A stretch of DNA of 16,453 nt from Flemingiibacterium sp045586505 (GCA_045586505.1 JAZNAL010000025.1:1-16453); one strand, 5' to 3'. Shown: positions 7,166 to 14,716, counted from the first letter of the stretch. The notes: generated by a model from the sequence alone, not told the origin. Translations and numbers: made by a program.

Positions 7166-8128
7166 ATGCCAACACAAGCCGATACGAATCCCTTCCCCCA
7201 CAGCGATTCCAATAAGCGCTACTATGCCTACGATTACTTCCTGCGGCAAAAATTCGGCAATAAATGCGCCAAGCTTCCCCTTGACGGAGGCTTTACCTGC
7301 CCGAATCGGGACGGTACGCGTGGTAACGGCGGATGCGTATACTGCTCTGCTCGCGGGTCGGGAGATTTCTGCGCTGATGCGTCAACCCCGATCGATGTAC
7401 AGCTCCGAGAGGCTTATGAAAAGCTCTCGAAAAAGTGGGAGAATCCGCTGTGTATCGCATATTTCCAAGCGTTCAGCAACACCTACGCACCGCTTCCCGT
7501 GCTTCGCGAAAAGTTTGAAGCCGCGCTTGCCTGCGACAACCTGCGTATCGTCGGCATGAGCATCGCCACCCGTGCGGACTGTCTTGCGGATGACGTGTGC
7601 GAGTATTTGGCAAGTATTGCCGAGCGCACCTTTCTTACGGTAGAGCTGGGACTTCAGACCGTCCACGATAAAACCGCCGCCCGCATCATGCGCGGTCACA
7701 CCTTCGCCGAATTTACGGCAGGATACGAAAAGCTCCGACGCGCTTCCGACAAAATAAGCATCGCAGTTCACCTTATCAACGGTCTGCCCGGCGAGGACGC
7801 GGAAATGATGCTTGAGTCGGCGAAAACCGTCGCAGATATGCGTCCCGATCAATTAAAGCTGCACCTTCTGCACGTTATCGACGGCACAGAGCTTGCAAAT
7901 ATGTACCGCCGCGGCGAGTTTGAGTGTCTGACTCTGGAAGAATATGCCGATATTATCATCCGCCAGCTTGAAATAATGCCGCCCGAGACCGTTATCGGCA
8001 GACTGACGGGTGACGGAGTCGCCGATACGCTTATCGCCCCCGACTGGAGCCGCAAAAAGTTAGTGGTCATGAACACCGTTGACAAGCTGATGTTCACACG
8101 CAATACCTGGCAGGGACGGTTATTTTAG
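7166..8128 (+). CDS. ytqA: TIGR01212/YtqA-like radical SAM protein
   Basis: This 320-residue protein has the radical SAM cluster motif CPNRDGTRGNGGCVYC, with C45, C57 and C60 in the C-x11-C-x2-C spacing typical of the YtqA/YhcC family. Further family landmarks are YFQAFSNTYAP, ELGLQTVHDKTAARIMRGH, HLINGLPGED and KLHLLHVIDGTELANMY. Length fits the family, about 310-320. The frame stays open upstream to 6863, but that extension reads through the terminator, the tRNA and the promoter. The true start is ATG 7166, 5 nt after GGAGGT (7155-7160). The protein should bind a [4Fe-4S] cluster and SAM. I know of no firmly established substrate for bacterial YtqA, so I give no reaction. It appears monocistronic. 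Confidence 0.93.
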   Translation: MPTQADTNPFPHSDSNKRYYAYDYFLRQKFGNKCAKLPLDGGFTCPNRDGTRGNGGCVYCSARGSGDFCADASTPIDVQLREAYEKLSKKWENPLCIAYFQAFSNTYAPLPVLREKFEAALACDNLRIVGMSIATRADCLADDVCEYLASIAERTFLTVELGLQTVHDKTAARIMRGHTFAEFTAGYEKLRRASDKISIAVHLINGLPGEDAEMMLESAKTVADMRPDQLKLHLLHVIDGTELANMYRRGEFECLTLEEYADIIIRQLEIMPPETVIGRLTGDGVADTLIAPDWSRKKLVVMNTVDKLMFTRNTWQGRLF

Positions 8129-8136
8129 ATACCCCA

Positions 8137-8165
8137 ACACCTCCGCACAGACTGTGTGGAGGTGT
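8137..8165 (+). terminator. Terminator of the radical SAM gene
   Basis: ACACCTCCGCACAG (8137-8150) pairs with CTGTGTGGAGGTGT (8152-8165), with one G-U pair. The innermost pairs must open to form a loop. The following AATTGTTTG is moderately T-rich. It begins 8 nt after the stop codon. Confidence 0.75.
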
Positions 8166-8472
8166 AATTGTTTGACTGGCTTCCTTTACTACAGCACAGC
8201 ATATTTTTTATTTCACTAACATTACTGCTCATTAGTGAAAATATACAAAAATGGCACTTTGATTTCTATGCGTCGATGTCTATAATTTTTGTGAAACCAC
8301 TTGAATTTTCACTTCGCATAATGTATAATATACAGTGTACTCAGTTAACGAATATTATAATTTATCACCAAAACCAACAAATTGTCATATTCGAATACCT
8401 GAACCATGTCCCGCACAAAGTGTCTGAGGACGGTACATTCCCTACAATATCTTCAGAAAAGGAGTAATAACA
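8166..8472 (+). promoter_or_regulatory. Long upstream region of the EF-G-like gene with two TTTCAC/GTGAAA dyads
   Basis: This AT-rich, non-coding stretch holds TTTCACTAA (8211-8219) with TTAGTGAAA (8232-8240), a 9-bp dyad. It also holds GTGAAA (8291-8296) with TTTCAC (8307-8312), a 6-bp dyad that spans the -35 box. The strong promoter lies at 8301-8329, and a leader of about 135 nt follows. Apart from these I see no ORF or known riboswitch signature. Confidence 0.5.
8301..8329 (+). promoter_or_regulatory. Promoter of the EF-G-like gene
   Basis: TTGAAT (8301-8306), a 17-bp spacer and a perfect TATAAT (8324-8329). The start would be near 8336, leaving about 135 nt of leader before ATG 8473. 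Confidence 0.8.
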
Positions 8473-10545
8473 ATGGACAAGATCACGACAAAAAGTATAA
8501 GAAACGTTGCCCTGCTCGGCCACGGCGGAAGCGGTAAGACTTCCCTTACGGAAGCAATGCTCTACCTCGCCAAAGAAACCGACCGTCTCGGCAGAACTCC
8601 TGAGGGAAACACCGTAAGTGACTATGACCCCGAAGAAATTCGCAGAGGCTTCTCTCTTTCCACCACTGTCGAGCCTCTCATGTGGCAAGAGAGCAAGATC
8701 AATATACTTGACACTCCCGGTTACCTCGATTTTACCGGTGAGGTTCTCGAAGGCATGAGAGTTGCCGACAGCGCACTTATCGTTGTAGACGGTCGTAACG
8801 GCGTCGAGGTCGGTACCGAGCTTGCTTGGGACATGGCTGAAGCGGAAGGTATTCCGAAGGCATTTTTCATCAACCGTTTTGACGACGGTGAAGCTCGCTT
8901 CAAGAGAGTTTTCGACTCCCTTCGCGACAAGTTCGGCGTTACCGTTTGCCCCCTGCTCATCCCGATGATTGAGGGCGACAAGGTTATCGGCTTCCTTAAC
9001 CTCATCGACATGAAGGCAGAGGTCTATGACAAGACCGGTGCGAATGTGGTTTCCCAGATCCCCGAGGAATTCCAGGCGATCGCAGAAGAATACAGAAATA
9101 TGCTGTACGAATCCATCGCACAGACCAGTGACGATCTTATGGATAAGTTCTTCAACGAAGAACCCATTACATACAACGAAGCGATGAACGCCGTTCACGA
9201 CGGCATCATCAACGGCGATATCGTTCCCGTATTCTGCGGCTCCGCTACCAAGATGTGGGGTGTTACAGCCGTGCTTGACACCATCGCCAACTCCTTCCCG
9301 CGTCCTACCGCACGCAAGAATGAGATCATCGTTACTCCCGACGGCGAGGACGAGACTCCCATCGATCCCGAGGGCGAGGCTTCTCTGTTCGTGTTCAAGA
9401 CCGTTGCTGACCCGTTCGTAGGCAAGATGTCCTTCTTCAAGGTTATGAACGGTGCGCTCACCAAGGATATGACCCTGCGCAACACCACCAACGGCGGTAC
9501 TGAAAAGCTGGCGCGCATCTACACCATCCGCGGTAAAAAGCAGACCGAGGTTGACTCCCTCTGCTGCGGCGATATCGGTATGACCGCAAAATTAAGCGCT
9601 ACCAACACCGGTGACACCCTCACCGCATCCGCAAAGGATGTAAAGTACAAGGGCATCGCATTCCCCGAGCCTTTCCTGACCCAGGCTATCAAGCCTTTGG
9701 CTAAGGGCGACGAGGACAAGATCTCCTCCGGTATCGCAAAGCTCCTCGAGGAGGATCTCACCACCCGTTACGAGAACAACGCCGAGACCAAGCAGCTCCT
9801 TATCTCCGGCGTGGGCGATATTCACCTGGACGTACTCGTTGCAAAGTTAAAGAATCGCTTCGGCACCTCCGTACTTCTTGAAAAGCCGAAGATCGCATAC
9901 CGCGAGACCATCAAGAAGGCTGTTGAGGCTGAAGGTAAGCATAAGAAGCAGTCCGGCGGTCACGGTCAGTACGGTCACGTACGCATCAAGTTCGCACCCG
10001 GCGAGGGCGACGGACTTACCTTTACCGAGAGCGTAGTCGGCGGTGCAGTTCCGAAGGGCTTCTTCCCTGCAGTTGAAAAGGGTCTGCTGGAAGCAATGCA
10101 GAAGGGCGTACTTGCGGGCTATCCCGTAGTAGGTCTGGCGGCTGATCTTTACGACGGCTCGTACCATGACGTTGACTCGTCGGAAATGTCCTTCAAGATG
10201 GCGGCTTCCCTTGCATACAAGGACGGTCTGCCCAAGGCTAACCCCGTGCTCCTGGAGCCGGTCGGTGCACTCAACTGCATCGTTCCCGACAACATGGTGG
10301 GCGACGTAATAGGCGATCTCAACAAGCGCCGCGGTCGCGTACTCGGCATGGAAGCAACCCCCGGCAAGAAGGGCTACACCACTGTTCAGGCAGAGGCTCC
10401 TAAGTCCGAAATGATGGACTACCCGATTGCACTCCGCGCAACCACTCAGGGTCGCGGCAGCTTCACCTTCTACTTCGAGCGTTACGAGGAAGTTCCCGCA
10501 AACGTGGCACAGAAGATCATCGCAGATGCTCAGAAGGAAGCATAA
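8473..10545 (+). CDS. fusA: Elongation factor G-like translational GTPase (EF-G paralogue type)
   Basis: This 690-residue protein has the five-domain EF-G architecture and length. The G domain has P-loop GHGGSGKT (16-23), switch II DTPGYLDF (80-87), NRFD (134-137) and a GSA motif near VPVFCGSA. Domain IV contains GGHGQYGHVRIKFAP, and the C-terminal domain V contains GVLNKRRG-like DLNKRRGRVLGME. Several signatures differ from canonical EF-G (AHIDAGKT, DTPGHVDF, NKMD). The catalytic His after PG is Tyr84, and the switch I Thr appears as Ser in RGFSLS. That pattern belongs to the EF-G-like paralogue group rather than the translocase of the str operon. No rpsL, rpsG or tuf is adjacent, which supports this. 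SD GGAG at 8461-8464 is 8 nt from ATG. Confidence 0.9.
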   Translation: MDKITTKSIRNVALLGHGGSGKTSLTEAMLYLAKETDRLGRTPEGNTVSDYDPEEIRRGFSLSTTVEPLMWQESKINILDTPGYLDFTGEVLEGMRVADSALIVVDGRNGVEVGTELAWDMAEAEGIPKAFFINRFDDGEARFKRVFDSLRDKFGVTVCPLLIPMIEGDKVIGFLNLIDMKAEVYDKTGANVVSQIPEEFQAIAEEYRNMLYESIAQTSDDLMDKFFNEEPITYNEAMNAVHDGIINGDIVPVFCGSATKMWGVTAVLDTIANSFPRPTARKNEIIVTPDGEDETPIDPEGEASLFVFKTVADPFVGKMSFFKVMNGALTKDMTLRNTTNGGTEKLARIYTIRGKKQTEVDSLCCGDIGMTAKLSATNTGDTLTASAKDVKYKGIAFPEPFLTQAIKPLAKGDEDKISSGIAKLLEEDLTTRYENNAETKQLLISGVGDIHLDVLVAKLKNRFGTSVLLEKPKIAYRETIKKAVEAEGKHKKQSGGHGQYGHVRIKFAPGEGDGLTFTESVVGGAVPKGFFPAVEKGLLEAMQKGVLAGYPVVGLAADLYDGSYHDVDSSEMSFKMAASLAYKDGLPKANPVLLEPVGALNCIVPDNMVGDVIGDLNKRRGRVLGMEATPGKKGYTTVQAEAPKSEMMDYPIALRATTQGRGSFTFYFERYEEVPANVAQKIIADAQKEA

Positions 10546-10557
10546 TCATTAAATATC

Positions 10558-10595
10558 AAAGGCGGTGTTGCACTTAGGTGCAACACCACCTTTTT
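10558..10595 (+). terminator. Rho-independent terminator of the EF-G-like gene
   Basis: GGTGTTGCAC (10564-10573) pairs perfectly with GTGCAACACC (10578-10587). It is extended by AAAGG/CCTTT after one mismatch, and a run of five T follows. Confidence 0.95.
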
Positions 10596-10616
10596 CACCG
10601 ATTGTACAAATGTCAG

Positions 10617-10650
10617 AATCGCAGGAACGTCAAAAAACGCTCCTGCGATT
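10617..10650 (-). terminator. Stem-loop after the SLOG gene, terminator-like
   Basis: AATCGCAGGA (10617-10626) pairs perfectly with TCCTGCGATT (10641-10650), with an inner CGT/ACG extension. It lies 3 nt after the minus-strand stop codon at 10654. The T run lies in the loop rather than after the stem, so it may protect mRNA ends more than terminate. The stronger terminator at 10558-10595 follows on the same strand. Confidence 0.55.
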
Positions 10651-10653
10651 GTT

Positions 10654-10986
10654 CTATTTGCATTCCACTACAATAACCGGCTTGCCTTTCTTTTTAGCGT
10701 AGTCGACCGTATATTTAGTCCCCCTGGATACGCCATCCCATATGACGAGTACCGCATCGGCAAGCTCCACCATCGTCTCGTTGCGTTTCAGCGGCGCGGC
10801 TCTGCCGTACAGCTCATACTGCGGACGGATTATAGTTTTCGATATTCTGTGCTTGTCGGCGTATTCCTCCGCAAGAGTGTCAATTCCGTTTGCACCTCCG
10901 CTTATGATAAGATCGGTCTCTGGCGGTATATGCGCCGACAGATCAAAGTTGGTAATGCTGCGAGATCCTGCGATTAAAAGTTTCAT
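10654..10986 (-). CDS. SLOG superfamily protein, YspA/cpYpsA-related (DUF2493-like)
   Basis: This 110-residue single-domain Rossmann-like protein begins MKLLIAGSRSITN. SLOG landmarks are GSR (7-9), the SGGANGIDTLAEEYA stretch, a conserved RNETMV segment, ADAVLVIWDG and SRGTKYTVDYA. SLOG domains bind nucleotides or nucleotide-derived ligands, and members occur in defence and in nucleotide-sensing settings. The specific ligand is not visible here. I chose ATG 10986 because AAGGAGGT lies just upstream. The longer reading to 11046 runs through the promoter. It is transcribed divergently from a small XRE regulator, with overlapping promoters. Confidence 0.85.
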   Translation of the reverse strand: MKLLIAGSRSITNFDLSAHIPPETDLIISGGANGIDTLAEEYADKHRISKTIIRPQYELYGRAAPLKRNETMVELADAVLVIWDGVSRGTKYTVDYAKKKGKPVIVVECK

Positions 10987-11011
10987 AATTATCCACCTCC
11001 TTATATATACT

Positions 11012-11046
11012 ATTATAAGTATATACCGTATTGCGTCAATTGTCAA
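11012..11046 (-). promoter_or_regulatory. Overlapping promoters of the SLOG gene
   Basis: On the minus strand, TTGACA (11046-11041) with 17 bp to TATACT (11023-11018), and TTGACG (11039-11034) with 16 bp to TATAAT (11017-11012), are both plausible. They share the AATTGAC repeat. Confidence 0.75.
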
Positions 11047-11059
11047 TAGAATATATAAT
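11031..11059 (+). promoter_or_regulatory. Promoter of the XRE regulator
   Basis: TATAAT (11054-11059) has a weak -35 TTGCGT (11031-11036) at 17 bp. This -35 overlaps the minus-strand -35 elements, so the two promoters interlock. Confidence 0.55.
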
Positions 11060-11090
11060 TATTAAAATATATATCGAGGAGTGTGATTAA

Positions 11091-11294
11091 ATGATAAAAC
11101 TCACAGTAGACAAATATCTGAACAATCGCGGAATAACTCGATATCAGCTGGCAAAGAAAACCGGTTTGTTTTATCATGTCATTGACAGCTACTACAAAAA
11201 CAAAATAGTCCGCTACGACAGCTATATTCTCAACAAGATCTGCGAAGCGCTGGACTGCGATATTTCTGACATTATCGAATATACAAAAGAATAA
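11091..11294 (+). CDS. Small XRE-family helix-turn-helix regulator
   Basis: This 67-residue single-domain protein belongs to the Cro/CI type (HTH_26-like). The HTH covers about residues 14-40: TRYQLAKKTGLFYHVIDSYY, with the recognition helix around HVIDSYYKN. The sequence after it, LNKICEALDCDISDIIEY, is the usual XRE C-terminal part of the domain. GAGGAG (11076-11081) lies 9 nt before ATG. Being small, it lacks a dimerisation or sensing domain. It probably controls its own promoter and that of the divergent SLOG gene, a pattern common to such pairs, but this is inferred. Confidence 0.9.
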   Translation: MIKLTVDKYLNNRGITRYQLAKKTGLFYHVIDSYYKNKIVRYDSYILNKICEALDCDISDIIEYTKE

Positions 11295-11328
11295 ACAGCC
11301 GTCATTCGAAGAAAATTTCTCCTTATTC

Positions 11329-11357
11329 TTGCAAAGCTCCCCGCTGTATGATATAAT
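11329..11357 (+). promoter_or_regulatory. Promoter of the mtnA-aldolase operon
   Basis: TTGCAA (11329-11334), a 17-bp spacer and a perfect TATAAT (11352-11357) precede a short leader of about 27 nt. I see no SAM riboswitch in it. Confidence 0.85.
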
Positions 11358-11390
11358 AATATCGGTAACAAACAATAAGGAGAATCAATA

Positions 11391-12473
11391 ATGAAGGATA
11401 TATCTGGGAAGCTGCCCGATACCGTTATGCTCGATGAAGCCGCGCCCGCGCTGGTCATCATCGACCAGACACTGCTTCCGACAGAGTTAAAGCTTATCAG
11501 ACTGTATGATCAGGCTGAAATTTGGGACGCGATCAAAAAGCTGAAGGTAAGAGGTGCTCCTGCTATAGGTGTCGCCGCGGGAATCGCGCTCTATCTTGCC
11601 GCGCACGCTTTCTGTAAGAGTGGCGTATGCGACGGTACGGAGTTTCTTGCAAAGTTACGGAATGCCAAGGATTACCTTGCGTCCTCCCGTCCCACGGCGG
11701 TCAACCTTTTCTGGGCGCTGGAGCGTATATACAAAACCGCTGAGGCGTTTGTTGTCGGCGGTGGTACGGTGGCGGCGTGCGTGGATCGGCTGTGCGAAGA
11801 ATGCAAGGCTATACGCGACGAGGATATTGCGTCCTCCCGTGCCATCGGTGAAAACGGGCTTACTTTGCTCTCAGACGGCTGTGGTATTCTCACCCACTGC
11901 AACGCAGGTCAGCTTGCCACGGTACGCTACGGTACCGCGCTTGCACCGATTCATGTCGGACTCGAAAAGGGCATGAATTTCAAAGTATACTGCGATGAGA
12001 CGAGACCACTTCTACAAGGTGCGAGACTTTCATCCTACGAGCTGTTCTGCGACGGTGTTGACACCACGGTGATCTGCGACAATATGGCATCGCAGGTGAT
12101 GAAGGACGGTAAGGTGCAGGCGGTAATCGTGGGTGCTGACCGCATCGCCGCCAACGGTGACGCGGCAAACAAGATTGGCACATCGGGGGTAGCGATACTT
12201 GCGAAGTATTACGGAATCCCGTTTTACGTTGCCGCACCGCGTTCCACTATCGATATCACGCTTGAGTCGGGCGATCTTATCCCGATAGAACAGCGAAATC
12301 CCGATGAGGTCACCGAAACGTGGTACGAGACCCGTATGGCACCCGAGGGCGTCGGCGTGTTCAATCCCGCGTTTGACGTAACTCCCCACGAGCTTATCAC
12401 GGCGATCATCACCGAATGCGGCATCATAAGACCGAATTACATAGAAAACATTGCAAAGATCATGGAGGCATAA
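11391..12473 (+). CDS. mtnA: S-methyl-5-thioribose-1-phosphate isomerase (MtnA)
   Basis: This 360-residue protein is full length. Diagnostic segments are KVRGAPAIGVAAGIALYLA, ILTHCNAGQLATVRYGTA, VYCDETRPLLQGARLSSYEL, DTTVICDNMASQVM and VGADRIAANGDAANKIGT. The catalytic-type Cys is C170 and the Asp is D250, both offset by 10 from C160/D240 of the B. subtilis enzyme. MtnA converts the cyclic aldose-1-phosphate of methylthioribose (and of 5-deoxyribose) into the ketose-1-phosphate. AAGGAG (11377-11382) lies 8 nt before ATG. The aldolase gene starts 1 nt after its stop codon, so the pair is co-translated and metabolically linked. Confidence 0.96.
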   Translation: MKDISGKLPDTVMLDEAAPALVIIDQTLLPTELKLIRLYDQAEIWDAIKKLKVRGAPAIGVAAGIALYLAAHAFCKSGVCDGTEFLAKLRNAKDYLASSRPTAVNLFWALERIYKTAEAFVVGGGTVAACVDRLCEECKAIRDEDIASSRAIGENGLTLLSDGCGILTHCNAGQLATVRYGTALAPIHVGLEKGMNFKVYCDETRPLLQGARLSSYELFCDGVDTTVICDNMASQVMKDGKVQAVIVGADRIAANGDAANKIGTSGVAILAKYYGIPFYVAAPRSTIDITLESGDLIPIEQRNPDEVTETWYETRMAPEGVGVFNPAFDVTPHELITAIITECGIIRPNYIENIAKIMEA

Positions 12474-12474
12474 A

Positions 12475-13107
12475 ATGACTGACATTGAAAAGAAGCTGAT
12501 TGCCGACATGATCGATGTCGGCAACAAAATGTATCTGCGTGGATTCGTCGCCGCCAACGACGGCAATCTGAGTGTACGCTGTCCCGACGGTGAATCAGCG
12601 CTTGTTACGCCCACAGGCGTATCCAAGGGCGGCATGACCGAGGATATGTTCATCAAGGTGCGCATCTCCGACGGTGCGGTGCTGGAAGGCACACACAAGG
12701 CGTCAAGCGAATCGAAGATGCACCTGCGTCTTTACCGCGAAAACCCCGACATCTGCGCCATAGTGCACGCGCATCCGATTTACGCGACCGCCTTCGCTAT
12801 CGCACGTCAGCCGCTGGATGCACCGATCTATCCCGCCGCTATGATGAATCTCGGTACGATTCCCGTAGCCGATTATTCCCCTCCCGGCACCGACGGCGTC
12901 GCCGACTCGGTGGCGCCCTTTGCAAAGGATTGCCGCGGACTGCTCCTTGCAAGTCACGGCGCGCTGACCTGGGCGCGTGATATCCTCACGGCATGGTACC
13001 GTATGGAGGAGCTTGAAAACTTCGCCCATATCACGTTCATCACTAAGTATGTAATGAAGCAAGCAGCAGAGGTGCCGATAATCGAGCGCCTGCCGGACAA
13101 AAAATAA
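12475..13107 (+). CDS. Class II (zinc) aldolase/adducin family, L-fuculose-phosphate-aldolase-like
   Basis: This 210-residue protein fits the FucA/class II aldolase family. It has NLSVRCPDG and TPTGVSKG near the N-terminus, the catalytic-type E79 in SSES, the metal ligands H98 and H100 in VHAHP, and H161 in SHG. These four positions are exactly 6 higher than FucA E73, H92, H94 and H155. The start is ATG 12475 with GGAGG (12464-12468) 6 nt upstream, 1 nt after the mtnA stop. Paired with MtnA, the expected reaction is cleavage of 5-(methylthio)ribulose-1-phosphate or 5-deoxyribulose-1-phosphate into DHAP and an aldehyde, as in the DHAP shunt. A dehydratase role (MtnB, same family) is the alternative. 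The FucA-like glutamate argues for aldolase. Confidence 0.85.
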   Translation: MTDIEKKLIADMIDVGNKMYLRGFVAANDGNLSVRCPDGESALVTPTGVSKGGMTEDMFIKVRISDGAVLEGTHKASSESKMHLRLYRENPDICAIVHAHPIYATAFAIARQPLDAPIYPAAMMNLGTIPVADYSPPGTDGVADSVAPFAKDCRGLLLASHGALTWARDILTAWYRMEELENFAHITFITKYVMKQAAEVPIIERLPDKK

Positions 13108-13115
13108 GCATAAAA

Positions 13116-13149
13116 AGAGACTGTCGTCACATAATGTGCGGCAGTCTCT
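13116..13149 (-). terminator. Terminator between convergent genes
   Basis: AGAGACTG (13116-13123) pairs with CAGTCTCT (13142-13149), with further inner pairing. On the minus strand it is followed by TTTTT and serves the CorC-like gene. In the plus direction the T tract is poor. Confidence 0.85.
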
Positions 13150-13153
13150 GTGC

Positions 13154-14437
13154 TTATTCATCATCGTCGGCTTTATCTTCGTCGGCTTCGGGTTCGAGCT
13201 TGGTGATCTTTACTTCCTCAACAAGCTTATCATCCACCTTGGTCACCTCTACGTGCAGGCTTTCGAAGTCAAACTGGACGCCCGCCTCGGGGAACTCGCC
13301 GAGCTGCATAGTAACCCATCCGCTAACCGTCTGCGGAAGCTCGTCTTCATCCTCGGGCTCCATTTCGAAAAGCTCGAACATTTCAAGCGTTCTCGTATCG
13401 CCCGTCAGCGTCACGGTACCGTCAGAGTGCTCGGTTACCTGCTCGACAACCTCATCGTGTTCATCCCAGATATCACCCACAAGCTCCTCGATAACGTCCT
13501 CCAGCGTAACGATACCCATCGTACCGCCATAGTCATCGAGCACTACAGCCATATGTGACTTTGCCTGCTGGAACTGCGTGAGCAGCTTGGATATTTTTAC
13601 ATGGCAGGTTATAAGGAACGGCTTTTTGAGCACAGACATGATATCGAAATCGTCTTCCTTACAGATGTAGAAGAAATCCTTTTCATGAAGGATACCGATA
13701 ATATTATCTATGGTCTCCTCGTATACGGGAAGGCGGGAGAAGCCTGAGGTATGGAAGATCTCGGTTATCTCCTCAAATGAGGTATCCTTATCGATCGCCA
13801 CCACATCCACGCGGGGCGTGATGATGTCCGCGGCCTCGGCATCGGTAAATTCGATAGCGGAGCGAAGAAGCTCACCCTCCTGCTCATCAATACCGCCGTC
13901 CTGCTGTGCTTCTTCGACTATAGACATGATTTCCTCGTCTGTTGTTACCTGAGTCGTGTCAAGCTTGAATATCTTTACAAGAAGCTTCTTCCACATACGG
14001 AAGAAGAAATTAAGCGGAGCAAACAATACCATTATCACACGGATAACGGGCGCGATCGCCAACACAAAGCTATCGGGCTTTTCCTTGACGATACTTTTCG
14101 GTGAAACCTCACCGAAAATAAGAACAACTATGGTGGTCACCGCCGTGGATATCGCCGCACCGCTTGTGGGAAACCGGGCGATGATCATAACCGTTGCTAT
14201 AGCGGCAAGTCCGATATTTACAAGGTTTTTACAGATAAGTATAGTGGACAGCAGTGGGTCATTGTCCTCTGACAATTTCATAACCAGAGCCGCGCGCTTA
14301 TCGCCGTCGGAGGCAGCATTTTTCATACGTGCGCGGTTGAATGTATTAAAAGCAGTTTCGGTCGCCGAAAACATGGCGGACATGGCGATAAGTATCACTA
14401 TCGCAATAATCATTGATATAGTATTGCCGTCAAGCAT
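13154..14437 (-). CDS. CNNM/CBS/CorC family membrane protein (hemolysin C-like)
   Basis: This 427-residue protein has the standard order. A CNNM transmembrane domain covers about 1-180, with SAMFSATETAFNTFNRAR and LIFGEVSPKSIVKEKP. A CBS pair covers about 205-325, including ITPRVDVVAID and VVLDDYGGTMGIVTLEDVIEELVGD. A C-terminal CorC_HlyC domain follows (about 340-420), and the tail is very acidic. Family members act in Mg2+ or divalent-cation homeostasis, often as exporters or modulators, while 'hemolysin' is a historical label. The CBS pair is expected to bind an adenine nucleotide. AGGAG lies 7 nt before ATG 14437. It has its own promoter and a structured leader of about 165 nt, and appears monocistronic. 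Confidence 0.95.
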   Translation of the reverse strand: MLDGNTISMIIAIVILIAMSAMFSATETAFNTFNRARMKNAASDGDKRAALVMKLSEDNDPLLSTILICKNLVNIGLAAIATVMIIARFPTSGAAISTAVTTIVVLIFGEVSPKSIVKEKPDSFVLAIAPVIRVIMVLFAPLNFFFRMWKKLLVKIFKLDTTQVTTDEEIMSIVEEAQQDGGIDEQEGELLRSAIEFTDAEAADIITPRVDVVAIDKDTSFEEITEIFHTSGFSRLPVYEETIDNIIGILHEKDFFYICKEDDFDIMSVLKKPFLITCHVKISKLLTQFQQAKSHMAVVLDDYGGTMGIVTLEDVIEELVGDIWDEHDEVVEQVTEHSDGTVTLTGDTRTLEMFELFEMEPEDEDELPQTVSGWVTMQLGEFPEAGVQFDFESLHVEVTKVDDKLVEEVKITKLEPEADEDKADDDE

Positions 14438-14602
14438 AATAATCTCCTAAAATTCTTAGCATTGATTAATATAGTAAATTCCGCAAAACGGAGATCATGG
14501 CAGCGCTATATGTGTTGCAGTCATATTATTCGGTGCCGTGCATCGTCGGGCGGGACTTGGGTTATCGCTCATGGGTAATTACCGCTCCTTTGTTTGTGTA
14601 AT
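14438..14602 (-). promoter_or_regulatory. Structured 5' leader of the CorC-like gene, unassigned cis-regulatory candidate
   Basis: The transcript region from about 14602 down to 14438 can fold in nested stems. GGAG (14588-14585) can pair with CTCC (14493-14490). TGCC/GGCA (14534-14537, 14499-14502) enclose ATATG/CATAT (14508-14512, 14522-14526). A small TCCG/CGGA hairpin (14480-14492) uses the same CTCC and so competes with the outer stem. That mutual exclusion is typical of switch-like leaders. I do not recognise the M-box, yybP-ykoY, NiCo or ydaO consensus in it. Confidence 0.45.
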
Positions 14603-14608
14603 AATATT

Positions 14609-14637
14609 ATTATACATTATATGTCCAATTTTTGCAA
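14609..14637 (-). promoter_or_regulatory. Promoter of the CorC-like gene
   Basis: On the minus strand, TTGCAA (14637-14632), a 17-bp spacer and a perfect TATAAT (14614-14609). Start is near 14602, giving a leader of about 165 nt. Confidence 0.8.
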
Positions 14638-14716
14638 GGTCTTATAGGATATTTCTCTTAAATTTAAAAAATGCGGGCGTTTTATAAAGTTTTGTCGTCC
14701 AAACCGCGCATATTGG

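Noticed and set aside
8365..9198. 277-codon minus-strand open frame across the EF-G-like gene
   Set aside because: It is antisense to the highly biased EF-G coding sequence, has no family resemblance, and overlaps the promoter region.
14438..14602. M-box, yybP-ykoY or ydaO riboswitch for the CorC-like leader
   Set aside because: I could not match the conserved core sequences of those classes, so I keep it unassigned.
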